A stretch of DNA of 25,000 nt from Prorocentrum cordatum (Eukaryota > Sar > Dinophyceae > Prorocentrales > Prorocentraceae): contig CAUYUJ010012091.1 in the NCBI GenBank assembly GCA_963575745.1, positions 375,604 to 400,603 of the forward strand. Direction: 5' to 3'. The position numbers and the translations under genes are program-made. Positions 1 to 6,937 of this stretch are shown piece after piece (the stretch's first letter is position 1; each line of letters begins with the position of its first letter). Under the pieces are notes generated by a model. That model searched no databases and had not been told where the DNA came from. It was given only the letters and a program-made list of their open reading frames with translations.

Positions 1-2
1 GC

Positions 3-160
3 GCCGCGGGGGCGTGCCCGCAGCGCCGCAGCCATCTTTGCGAGTGGCGCTTGGGGCCGCACCGGGCCGTCGACTCGTCCTGCCCGAAGCGCCCGACCGA
101 TTGGAAGCCCCCTGGGAAGGGCGGGGGCCAGGGTGCTGGCAGGGGCGGCCGGGGGCGGCG
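3..160 (+). CDS. Possible exon of a gene truncated at the left edge
   Basis: Of the three + frames, the one starting at base 3 has the strongest third-position G/C bias and is open from the window edge to a TGA at 162-164. It ends in a Gly/Arg-rich stretch (motif GGGQGAGRGGRGR) reminiscent of RGG-type RNA-binding tails. The TGA overlaps a GGTGAG donor-like signal at 160-165, so the exon may end at 160. I do not recognise the protein. A second + frame with a GTG start at 14 is also open but has poorer codon bias. Confidence 0.3.
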
Positions 161-246
161 GTGAGCCGCCGAAGGGCCCCCCGTGACGGCGCATCGCGCA
201 GGCGCGGGGGGCGGCGAGCCGCCCCGGCTCTGCCGGGACGCGGCAG

Positions 247-474
247 TACCTTTACCAGGACATCCCCGAGAAGATCAGCGGGCTGCCCAGGAACCTCCCG
301 CGCTCGAGATTTCCAGGGGCCTTTCTGGGGGCAGCGCGGCACCGAATCGGGCAGCGCCCGCGTCGCCATCCCCGCCTCCGGCGCTGGCGTGCCACCCAGC
401 GGCCCGGGCCATCGAGCCAGCTCCCTTTGGTCCGAAGACTGCAAAATCTCCGGTCCGGCACAAGAACTTCATAA
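247..474 (+). CDS. Possible second exon, frame uncertain
   Basis: After a GGCAG acceptor-like site at 242-246, the frame starting TAC at 247 reads a plausible peptide (YLYQDIPEKISGLPRNLPR). Further on, the frame of the ORF ending at 524 looks better (PFGPKTAKSPVRHKNFIKY). The two frames overlap and no splice phase connects them cleanly to the 3-160 block. Base composition falls towards AT after about 470, so coding probably ends near there. The protein is not recognised. Confidence 0.22.
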   Translation, partial: YLYQDIPEKISGLPRNLPRSRFPGAFLGAARHRIGQRPRRHPRLRRWRATQRPGPSSQLPLVRRLQNLRSGTRTS

Positions 475-524
475 AGTACTTAGAACTGCATAATGTAAGG
501 TGCTCGTGCCTTTATTGTATCTAA

Positions 525-770
525 ATATCATCATACTTAAAATGCAGCTCACTTCGGTTCAAAACAACATCGTTTTGTCACAAAACCATCATACATCCCA
601 ACATGTTCATGCAGTCACAATAGAACTCGGATTTCGCTGCGTCTTCGTGTGTTGTCAACGGGATTTCGGCCCACCGTCAAGGAAATTGCGGGGCGGACGT
701 GCTGTCTTTGTGATGCGGGGGAATGCGCGGCGCATGTTGACGTGAGTGGCGTGTCATACATACCCGTTTT
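525..770. other. AT-richer stretch without a supported gene
   Basis: This stretch is clearly less GC-rich than its surroundings and has no frame with coding-like codon use. It leads straight into the GT microsatellite. I see no RNA gene or known element in it. Confidence 0.4.
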
Positions 771-773
771 GTG

Positions 774-805
<32 letters not shown>

Positions 806-906
806 TGTGTGTGTGCGCGTGTGTGTGTGTGTGTGTGTGTGCGTGTGTGTGTGTGTGTGTTTGTGCGTGTGCGCGTGTGCGCGCGCGTGCGCGCGTGCGC
901 GCGCGC
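771..906. repeat. Alternating GT/GC microsatellite (Z-DNA-prone)
   Basis: About 135 bases of almost uninterrupted pyrimidine-purine alternation: GT-rich on the left, grading to GCGC-rich on the right. Long TG/CG alternations are the classical sequence class that can adopt left-handed Z-DNA. Open frames across it in several frames and both strands (poly Cys-Val or His-Thr) are repeat artefacts. Confidence 0.9.
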
Positions 907-1088
907 TCGTCTGCATGGCGCACGATGCCACCAACACGTGCATCTTGCGTGTGCGAATGGCGGCAATGTCGCTCTCCCCCCCGCCCGCTCGCAACGTCTC
1001 GGCTCTGCTGAACGGCTCGGCTCGCGGCGCTGGCCCGCGGCGCGCCCGCGAGCCGCGGGCGGCAACGAGGCGGTGGCGCAGCCGTTGC

Positions 1089-1211
1089 CAGGAGGCGCGA
1101 GGCAGCGGCAGGGACCGCCAGGAGGCGGCGAGGCAGCGGCAGGGACCGCCAGGAGGCGGCGAGGCAGCGGCAGGGACCGCCAGGAGGCGGCGAGGCAGCG
1201 GCAGGGGCGCC
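1089..1211. repeat. 31-nt minisatellite, four tandem copies
   Basis: Four near-identical copies of a GC-rich unit lie at about 1089-1118, 1119-1149, 1150-1180 and 1181-1211. The unit begins CAGGAGGCGGCGAGGCAGCG. The first copy lacks one G and the last diverges at its end. Since 31 is not a multiple of 3, each copy moves to a new frame, which argues against a coding role. It lies just upstream of the putative first exon of gene A. Confidence 0.85.
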
Positions 1212-1248
1212 GCGAGGCAGCGGCCAAGAGGCCGCGAGAGGCCGCGCG

Positions 1249-1302
1249 ATGGGCGGCGGCAGGAAAGCCGACGACAACGACGGGTCCAAGCAGGCCCCGC
1301 GG
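1249..1302 (+). CDS. Gene A, putative first exon
   Basis: An ATG at 1249 opens an 18-codon exon (MGGGRKADDNDGSKQAPR) ending at a GTAGGG donor at 1303. The exon ends on a complete codon (phase 0). The next convincing coding block, at 2479 after a CGCCCGCAG acceptor, also starts in phase 0, so the two join without a frame change. The peptide is hydrophilic and basic/acidic like the rest of the gene. The intron would span 1303-2478 and hold low-complexity DNA. Function unknown. The exon is short, so this rests mainly on phase agreement. Confidence 0.4.
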
Positions 1303-1530
1303 GTAGGGTTGGAGAGCTCAGCTGAGGAAATACATGTGCACCAAAACGCGACCTCCTATCAAGCGTGCAACTGTCGTCACCTTCCCGCGTCTATCGGTGG
1401 AAACGCCCGCGCGTCGGATTGGCGATGCCGACGCCGATAACGAGGGGAAAACAACATGTAGGATACTTACGCGTTAACAGCAGGCATATAGGTTTAGCTG
1501 CTTGGCCCGAGATGTCCGCGCCTAGGGGGG

Positions 1531-1878
1531 ATGCGCCCGATGACGTCCAACACCATAAAAGGCTTATCCGCATTTCTGTTTGTCGCGAGTGGCGCATGTG
1601 CAGTCGGTCTTGGATGGCCTCCAGCATTCCAGCCGTCGTGCTCCAGAACACGTGCCCAGTCATGTTCATTGATTTGTGGTTCATGGGATGAAACCGCGTT
1701 CTTGGAGACGATGTCTGGGATGCGCGGGGCGGCCCTTCCTAGGCTTGCTCGGTGGCAGTTCGCCATGTGGGCGCTGCCCTTGCATCCTGAGGACCAGGAG
1801 ATTGCAGACGAGCGCAGAGCACGACGACGATTGTTATACGACGACGATTCATCGAGCGAAGGCGATTGGCTGTATTAA
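1531..1878 (+). CDS. Doubtful ORF in the lower-GC island of gene A intron 1
   Basis: From 1360 to 1880 GC content drops and frames are open on both strands. The + frame ends in a credible acidic C-terminus (HPEDQEIADERRARRRLLYDDDSSSEGDWLY split over 1786-1878, with DDDSSSEGDWLY last). A minus-strand frame at 1684-1391 also looks peptide-like (contains MTGHVFWSTTAGMLEAIQDR). They overlap, so at most one is likely genuine. Neither is recognised. This could be a decayed insertion in the intron rather than a functional gene. Confidence 0.2.
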   Translation: MRPMTSNTIKGLSAFLFVASGACAVGLGWPPAFQPSCSRTRAQSCSLICGSWDETAFLETMSGMRGAALPRLARWQFAMWALPLHPEDQEIADERRARRRLLYDDDSSSEGDWLY

Positions 1879-1923
1879 GGCATCACGGGCGCAGCTAAAC
1901 CGATATGGGGGGGCTTCGGAGAA

Positions 1924-2036
1924 ATGTCGACGATGGCGGTGACGACGGACGACGGACGACGACGGACGACGGGCGACGGACGACGACGACGACGGATGAC
2001 GGACGACGGACGACGACGACGACGACGACGACGATT

Positions 2037-2097
<61 letters not shown>

Positions 2098-2138
2098 GGG
2101 CGACGGACGACGGCGACGGACGACAGCGACGGCGACGG

Positions 2139-2170
<32 letters not shown>

Positions 2171-2192
2171 GCGACGGCGATGGAGGCACGAG
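1924..2192. repeat. GAC/ACG trinucleotide array
   Basis: About 270 bases built from ACG/GAC triplets with GGC and GGG interruptions; the purest part is 2020-2094. It produces Arg, Asp or Thr runs in all + frames and Ser/Val runs on the other strand, which explains the many open frames here. It lies inside the putative first intron of gene A. Confidence 0.9.
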
Positions 2193-2356
2193 GGGGTGAC
2201 ATGGATGCAACGGGCGAGGAATGTTGGGGTGGTGGATGGGAACGCGGAGGACGTGGAGAGGAGGATGCAGGCGGGTTCACGGCGAGGTTCGATGCTTTAT
2301 TGCATTCGGGGGCCCTCTTCTTCGCAGCGGCTGGGCGCGGCTCGGGAAAACTGCAG

Positions 2357-2406
2357 TTCCGACGCGTTGGAAACGCGTTGGAGTTGCGTTGGAACGCGTT
2401 GGAACC
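2357..2406 (-). repeat. GCGTTGGAA array (short-motif family, copy 1)
   Basis: Four spaced copies of a GCGTTGGAA-like word follow one TTCC in inverted orientation. It sits 70 bases before the 3' splice site of gene A intron 1. The motif recurs at 5050-5153, 6703-6730, 8511-8550, 11361-11550, 15620-15660 and 19736-19776. Here it is in the orientation reading TTGGAA on the + strand. Confidence 0.7.
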
Positions 2407-2478
2407 TCACTCACGTACGTGCCCTTTTTGGTGACTTGGGGGGAATCCGCCGGATGATTTTCGGCCCCTCGCCCGCAG

Positions 2479-2696
2479 GCCGAGCCTCGCGACGCGTGCT
2501 TCTCCGACGCGAAGAAGCTGGAGGAGGTCTGGAGCCCGTGCGCTGGGGACATATTCGACCTGGACTACGGCGAGGCGACGTCGAGCCCTAAAGACCAGAC
2601 AGTGCTGATTCATTTCAAGGAGCTCTTGGTCGCGACCCGCGCGTTGGGGAAGGCGAACGCGACGCAGGAGGCAGCGAAGGCTCCGCGGGGCGAGGG
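2479..2696 (+). CDS. Gene A, second coding exon
   Basis: After a pyrimidine-rich CGCCCGCAG acceptor, the frame from 2479 is open to a TGA at 2698-2700, which coincides with a GTGAGG donor at 2697. Codons are strongly G/C-ending. The roughly 72-residue peptide looks like a real folded segment (contains FSDAKKLEEVWSPCAGDIFD and TVLIHFKELLVATRALGKAN), with alternating charged and hydrophobic residues suggesting helices. It joins in phase 0 to the putative first exon at 1249-1302. If the donor is 2697, it leaves two bases of a codon, which does not fit the phase-0 start at 3117. Either a non-canonical GC/GA donor just upstream is used or an exon is missing. Function unknown. Confidence 0.55.
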
Positions 2697-2701
2697 GTGA
2701 G

Positions 2702-2930
2702 GGGATGGGCGAGGCGACTTAAGGGACGGCGATGAGGGAAGGGAGCGGGTCGGAAGAGGGATGGGGGCGAGTCGAGTGTTTGAGGGGGAGGGGGGAGGGA
2801 GGGGAGGAGGGAGGGGGAGGGAGGGAGGGGGGAATGAGAGAGAGGGAGGGGGGGAGGGGAGGACGCGGGTGGGAAAAGGGAGAGGAAAGGAGAAAGGGAC
2901 AGAGGGAGGGTGGGATGAGGCTCTGGCACA
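2702..2930. repeat. Purine-only tract in gene A intron
   Basis: The + strand is almost pure A/G, dominated by GGGA/GGAG words. Such polypurine tracts can form triplex (H-DNA) structures. It lies directly after the predicted donor at 2697, within the intron ending at 3116. No credible protein is encoded. Confidence 0.75.
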
Positions 2931-3116
2931 GGCGGGGTGCCCTCTGGCACGACTGGGGGGCCCGTTGTTGCCCCACCTCGCCCGCCCTCCTCCTCCATCT
3001 GCTGCTGCTGCTTCTCCTCCTCAACTTCGGCTCCATCGCCATCCCCGTCGAGCCATCGTCGTGGTTCCCCTCCTCAACCTACTCTTCGGCTCCATCGCAT
3101 CTCCCTCCCCCGCCAG

Positions 3117-3336
3117 GCAGCGCTCGAGGCGATCGGGCGCGACGAGGAGGGCGAGTGGCACTTGTCTTTGGAGCTGAAGAAATGGGCAGGAGTACGGGCG
3201 AAACGGATCAGGGCCATGCTGAGCCACGTCCGAGACGCGCTGGCGCCGCGCGAGGGGAAGAGGCAGCGGGCCCCGAACAGGGAGTGGACGAGGAGGAGAG
3301 AAATGGGGAGATGTGGAGGAAGAGGGGGGAAGGAGG
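3117..3336 (+). CDS. Gene A, third coding block
   Basis: A long C/T-rich run ends in CCCGCCAG at 3109-3116. Behind it the frame reads AALEAIGRDEEGEWHLSLEL and continues through a Lys/Arg-rich helical-looking segment (WAGVRAKRIRAMLSHVRDAL) to a basic end. A donor-like GGTGAGG at 3336-3342 precedes a pure AGG/GGA tract, and poly-Glu in this frame beyond there is most likely intron. The basic and acidic character is like the neighbouring blocks. No known domain is recognised. The downstream border is approximate. Confidence 0.5.
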
Positions 3337-3745
3337 GTGAGGAGGACGAGGAGGAGGAGGAGGAAGAGGAGGAGGAGGCGGAGGAGGAGGAGGAGGAGGT
3401 GGTGGAAGATGAGGAGGAGGAGGAGAGAGGAGGAAGGGGGAGGATGAGGAAGAGGAGGAGGATGCTGAGGAGGAGGAAGATGATGGGGAGGAGGAGGAAG
3501 AGGAGGGGGGAGGGGGAGACGGGGAGGAGGAGGAGGAGAAAGGAGGATGGGAGAGAGAGGAGGACACTTAGGAGGAGGGGGGGGGATGAGGAAGAGGAGG
3601 AGAGAAAGGGGGAGGAGGAGGAGGAGGAGGAGGAGGAGGGCGAGGAGGAGGAGTAGGACGAGGGGGAGGAGGAGGGGGAGGGGGAGGAGGAATGAGGAGG
3701 AGGGGTGGGATGAGGAGTAGAAGGTAGGACGATGATGAGGAGGAG
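3310..3745. repeat. Long AGG/GAG polypurine tract
   Basis: More than 400 bases in which the + strand is almost entirely A and G in GGA/GAG/AGG words, with very few pyrimidines. Open frames across it (poly-Glu/Arg on +, poly-Ser/Pro/Leu on -) follow directly from the repeat. It occupies the gene A intron between the blocks at 3117 and 3972. Confidence 0.85.
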
Positions 3746-3971
3746 TGGAAACGCACGACGACGAGGACGAGGATGGTGATGACGAGTGCGATTGGGTGTC
3801 GGGAAGCAAAGGGATTGTGACAAAGAGGGTGGATGACGAGGTGGAGGTGGAGCGACGTGGACGGAAATGGAGGCCAGGATTGAGGCGGCGGGCAAGAACG
3901 AGGAGGGGCGGTGGAAGGGATAAGAAAGCAACGCCGCCCACAGTGTACCGCGGTGGGCGCAGAGCTTCCAG

Positions 3972-4198
3972 GACAATGGCAAGAGCAAGGGCCAAGACAA
4001 GGGCAACGACAATGACAAGAGCAAGGGCCAAGACACGGGCAACGACGAGAAGAAGGCCACGCCCACGGACAAAGGCAATGACACGACAAGGGCAACGACA
4101 AGGGAAACGTGAAGACGAAGAGCCGCGACCTGGCAGTCCTCGACACGAGCGGCGGCTGGGACCTCGGCTACGACGAAGCCATGAAGGCCAGGGATAAT
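3972..4198 (+). CDS. Gene A, Lys/Asp/Gly/Asn-rich block, frame broken
   Basis: After a CTTCCAG acceptor at 3965-3971 the frame reads a repetitive hydrophilic segment built of KGQD/KGND units. Near 4083-4085 this frame decays, while the frame starting at 4085 continues the same repeat (DKGNDKGN) and then a better-structured segment, SRDLAVLDTSGGWDLGYDEA, to about 4190. The same peptide style on both sides suggests one coding sequence with a frame break. The tail (GATAATAAAACACAAAC) looks non-coding. Function unknown. Confidence 0.4.
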
Positions 4199-4512
4199 AA
4201 AACACAAACAAAAATGGCGTGGGGGGAGGACAGATGATGAGCGGGAGGCGAATGAGCAGGATGTGGAATGGAAAGGGCGAGGGGAAGGGGGGGTGGGGAC
4301 GTGGGCGAGGAGAGAAGGAACATGATAATGAGGCGACGGGGGGTGAGGAGCTCGACGGCCAGAGGGGCGAGGAAGGGGAGGAAGAGGAATCATGTGGAGA
4401 GCGAGGGCACGGACGATGAGGACAATATGAGGGGAGAGCGCGCTGGGGAGAGTGTCGCCGCAGCAGGCCGCATGGAGAATTGCTGGTGGAGCTCCGAAGT
4501 CGTCCCTTCCAG

Positions 4513-5000
4513 AGTACACGCCGGTCAAAGTCGTGGCGGGCGTGAAGGAGCTCGTCGCGGTGTGGCCCGACTCGTTCACGTGGAACGTGATCGGCACAGA
4601 CTCGCAGGAGAACGCTGGTGGGGGCAGCAGTAACAGGGGGGAGCTGATCGTCAAGGACGTGCTCGGCCAGGGCAACAAAGTGGAGTGGTCGCTGCGGATG
4701 GTGCGGCACAGCGAGCGGGGCAACTGGTTCGTCATCTGGAAGCGCAAGGACAAGATCGATAAAGGCGGCAAGACTTTCGACCAATTCATGCAGATGAAGG
4801 GGTTCGAGCGCGAGCACGACGCCAAGGAGCTGATGATAGTATTGTTGAACAAAGTGGCCAGCGGGCAGATCGACAGGGCGGCCGCCGAGGAGGAGAAGAG
4901 GATCCACCTGAAGAACAACAGGGCGGCTGGCGCTGCTGGCGGCGCCGTTCGCAAGCGCCCCGCGGCGGCGACGGGGGGAACGGCCAAGAAGGCCGCGCGC
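4513..5000 (+). CDS. Gene A, central exon (best-preserved domain)
   Basis: After CCCTTCCAG (4504-4512) the frame is open with strong G/C third-base bias for about 160 codons. It contains aromatic- and charge-rich segments such as VWPDSFTWNVIGTDSQENAG, then GNWFVIWKRKDKIDKGGKTF and a helix DQFMQMKGFEREHDAKELM. It closes with an Ala/Lys-rich basic tail (AVRKRPAAATGGTAKKAAR). This is the most domain-like part of gene A, but I do not recognise the family. The tail resembles a nuclear-localisation region. Just downstream the sequence becomes the hairpin repeat at 5050-5153. The donor is uncertain: GTGCCT at 5001 leaves phase 0, which does not fit the phase required at 5240. Confidence 0.6.
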
Positions 5001-5049
5001 GTGCCTAATGAGAGCGGCCCCACGCGGCATGGGAGCAAGTGGTGGGCCA

Positions 5050-5153
5050 GCGCACATTGGAATCGAATTGGGTCTGCGCTGGAATGCGCCAGAGCGCATT
5101 GCAATGCAATGTGGCGCGTTCCAGTGCAAACCAGTCGCGATTCCAATGCGCGT
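5050..5153. repeat. Imperfect ~104-nt inverted repeat (short-motif family, copy 2)
   Basis: The left half (5050-5101) and the reverse complement of the right half (5102-5153) align along their whole length with a few mismatches and a 2-nt gap. The outer stem is CATTGGAATCG/CGATTCCAATG and the centre is the perfect palindrome GCATTGCAATGC (5096-5107). The words TTGGAA on the left and TTCCAA on the right are those of the dispersed short-motif arrays. It fills most of the presumed intron between the gene A exons at 4513 and 5240, and would fold into a long RNA hairpin. Confidence 0.75.
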
Positions 5154-5239
5154 CGGCTCAACGTTTGCATCCATGCCAGCGTGGGCGCTCGCATTCGGCG
5201 GGCAGCGCTGCCGATAGGCGCGGGCGGCTGGTACGCCAG

Positions 5240-5794
5240 TCGCGCCGATGGACAGCAGTGGCAATCAGCACGCGAAGCACAAGAAGGGCAAGGGCAAGCT
5301 GTGCGTAGACGACGACAGCGACGACGCTGGCAGTGGCAAGTCGGCAGCGCTTGAGGAGGAAGAGGAAGAGGAGGAGGATGAGGAGGAGGATGCCGAGGAG
5401 CGCGAGACTGCCAGAGAGAGCGAGGGGCGCGAGGCTGCCAATGAGAAAGAGGAGGGGAACGAGACAGCCGTGCCCGAAGAGAAAAGGCAGAGAGAGGATA
5501 TGCCCGACGTCGACCAGACGCCCCCTGCCAAGAAAGCGAAGGCGGAGACGAAGCACAAGACCGCGGACGAGAAGCGACCTGGCGCCGCAGTCCAGGAGCC
5601 ACGGGCCACAGGAGGAGGGGGGGGGAGGAGGAGGAGGAGGAGGAGGCGCGCAGTCTGCGCCGCAGCCCGCGGTGGAGGCGCGCAAGGCGGGCAGGCAGAG
5701 GAAGGAGGAGGTGCCAGGAGCGCGCGCGGGGGGGGCGCTCTTCGACGCCAAGACGGATGCCGATTTAGAGTTCAGCCTGCTGGACTTAGCCTGA
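5240..5794 (+). CDS. Gene A, acidic C-terminal exon with a frame break in a G-run
   Basis: After GTACGCCAG the frame reads APMDSSGNQHAKHKKGKGK, an acidic block of about 20 Glu/Asp, then a Lys-rich segment with QTPPAKKAKAETKHKTADEK, resembling a nuclear-localisation signal. Near 5613-5650 (a G-run followed by GGA repeats) this frame turns to poly-Arg, while the +1 frame continues with sensible protein ending FDAKTDADLEFSLLDLA and a TGA at 5792-5794. A one-base length difference in the homopolymer would join them. I take this as the end of gene A. The composition suggests a nuclear, possibly chromatin-associated protein; that is inference only. Confidence 0.55.
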
Positions 5795-5896
5795 TGCCTG
5801 CTTCGGTGGCAACGTGGCGCAGTATGGGATACTGTGCAGAACAGGCTCGTTTGAATAATCACGTGCTCAGGCGAGGCTGTTGGGGGAAATGTGTTG

Positions 5897-6234
5897 CTCC
5901 TCCTCCTCCTCTTCCTCCCCCTCCTCCTCCTCCGCCGACCCCTCTTCCTATTCCCCTCATCCCTGCCCCTCCCCCTCTCCATCCCTACTCATCCCTTCCC
6001 CCCATCCTCCCTCCCTCCCCTCGTCCTCCCTCGTCCTCCATCTCTCACTCCTCTCTCCCTCCCTCCCTCCCTCCCTCCCTCCCTCCCATCCCTCCCTCCC
6101 TCCGCCTCCTCGTCCTCCTCCTCCTCTTCCTCCTCCTCATCCTCGTCCTCCTCCTTCTGATCCTCATCCTCTTCCTCCTCCTCCTCCTCCTCCCCCTCCT
6201 CCTCCTCCTCCTCTTCCTCCTCCTCCCCCCCGTC
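5897..6234. repeat. CCT/CTC polypyrimidine tract
   Basis: More than 300 bases of almost pure C/T with CCT, CTCC and CCCTCC words. It follows the end of gene A after about 100 bases and precedes the doubtful exon at 6256. Open frames here (poly Ser/Pro/Leu) are repeat artefacts. Confidence 0.85.
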
Positions 6235-6255
6235 CTCGAACCCGCTCCGTCCAAG

Positions 6256-6376
6256 CCCGCGCTGTCGCGAAGGGATTGGTGGTGGCGGAGTGCCGCAGGC
6301 CGCCGCAGGTGGAGTTGTCGCCTGGGCGGCGGGCGCTGCCATCCAACTCAGGGATGGGAAGGAGACGGATGATGAA
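6256..6376 (+). CDS. Doubtful exon upstream of gene B
   Basis: The polypyrimidine tract ends at a CCGTCCAAG acceptor-like site (6247-6255), and the following 120 bases are normal-complexity GC-rich DNA. Two frames are plausible. One has almost exclusively G/C-ending codons (AVAKGLVVAECRRPPQVELS). The other gives a smoother peptide ending RDGKETDDEHDGE before a GTGGGG donor-like site. I cannot decide between them. It could be a 5' exon of gene B. Confidence 0.25.
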
Positions 6377-6399
6377 CATGACGGCGAGGTGGGGGGAGG

Positions 6400-6535
6400 A
6401 ATGACGAGCCGAGGAGGGGGGTGAGGAGGAGGAATGACGAGGCATGAGGAGGAGGAGGAGGAAGAGGAGGAGGAGGAGGAGGAAGGGGGGAGGGAGGAGT
6501 GCGAGGATAGTGGAGCGGAGTAGGGGGAGGGATAA
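6400..6535. repeat. AGG polypurine tract
   Basis: An A/G-rich stretch of GAGGAGGAGG words with a few ATGACGAG interruptions. Together with the CCT tract at 5897-6234 it makes a strand-inverted pair flanking the doubtful exon at 6256. Confidence 0.7.
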
Positions 6536-6641
6536 GCAGGGTGGAGAGCATGGGGGGATTAAGTGGCGGAGGAGATGAGTGGTGTAGATTGTGCCCCCAT
6601 CATTCTGCCCCCAGCATTCTGCGACCAATTTCGTCGGCCTC

Positions 6642-6685
6642 GGGGGGGGGGGGGGGGGGGGGGGGGGGGGCGGGGGGGGGGGGGG
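6642..6685. repeat. G29-C-G14 homopolymer run
   Basis: Twenty-nine G, one C, then fourteen G. Runs of this kind form G-quadruplexes and are error-prone in sequencing, so the exact length is unreliable. C-runs at 6783-6803 and 6824-6850 are complementary and could pair with it. Confidence 0.85.
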
Positions 6686-6702
6686 TGCTGTTTCCATGGG
6701 TC

Positions 6703-6730
6703 CCATTGCAATTCCAACCATTCCAACGCG
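6703..6730 (+). repeat. ATTCCAACG array (short-motif family, copy 3)
   Basis: A short array of three overlapping words of the TTCCAAYGC type (CATTGCAATTCCAACCATTC, then CAACGCG). It lies between the G-run and the C-runs upstream of gene B. Confidence 0.55.
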
Positions 6731-6782
6731 AGCCCAAACAAGCTGGGAGAGTGTTTCCGCACTTTTTTTTATTTACCCAACT

Positions 6783-6850
6783 CCCCCCCCCCCCCCCCCC
6801 CCCTGCGTTGCATTTACCCCCCACCCCCCCCCCCCCCCCCCCCCCCCCCC
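6783..6850. repeat. Two long C-runs
   Basis: C21 at 6783-6803 and C27 at 6824-6850 are separated by a short mixed sequence. They act as an extreme polypyrimidine tract before the CCACAG acceptor-like site at 6909-6914 that precedes the gene B coding region, and they mirror the G-run at 6642-6685. Confidence 0.85.
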
Positions 6851-6937
6851 TTCCCCCGCCACACCCTCGCCTCGGCCCCCGCTCGGCGTCGTCACTCGGT
6901 CGCCCTTGCCACAGCTATCTTGAGGGCCCGAGTGCGA

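Noticed and set aside
24-45. Relict dinoflagellate spliced-leader sequence near GCCGCAGCCATCTTTGCGAG
   Set aside because: Only a partial resemblance to the conserved leader, with mismatches in its core, so chance is more likely.
1089-1211. Possible CRISPR array
   Set aside because: The 31-nt units are directly adjacent with no unique spacers; it is a minisatellite in a eukaryotic context.
771-1306. Cys/Val- and His/Thr-rich ORFs over the GT tract and the adjoining minisatellite
   Set aside because: All frames on both strands are open because of the dinucleotide repeat; there is no independent coding signal.
3021-5602. Very long minus-strand open frames (747 and 842 codons) opposite gene A
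   Set aside because: They consist mostly of Ser/Pro/Leu runs read from AGG/GAG tracts and the reverse of G/C-ending codons; the + strand blocks have better codon use and splice signals.
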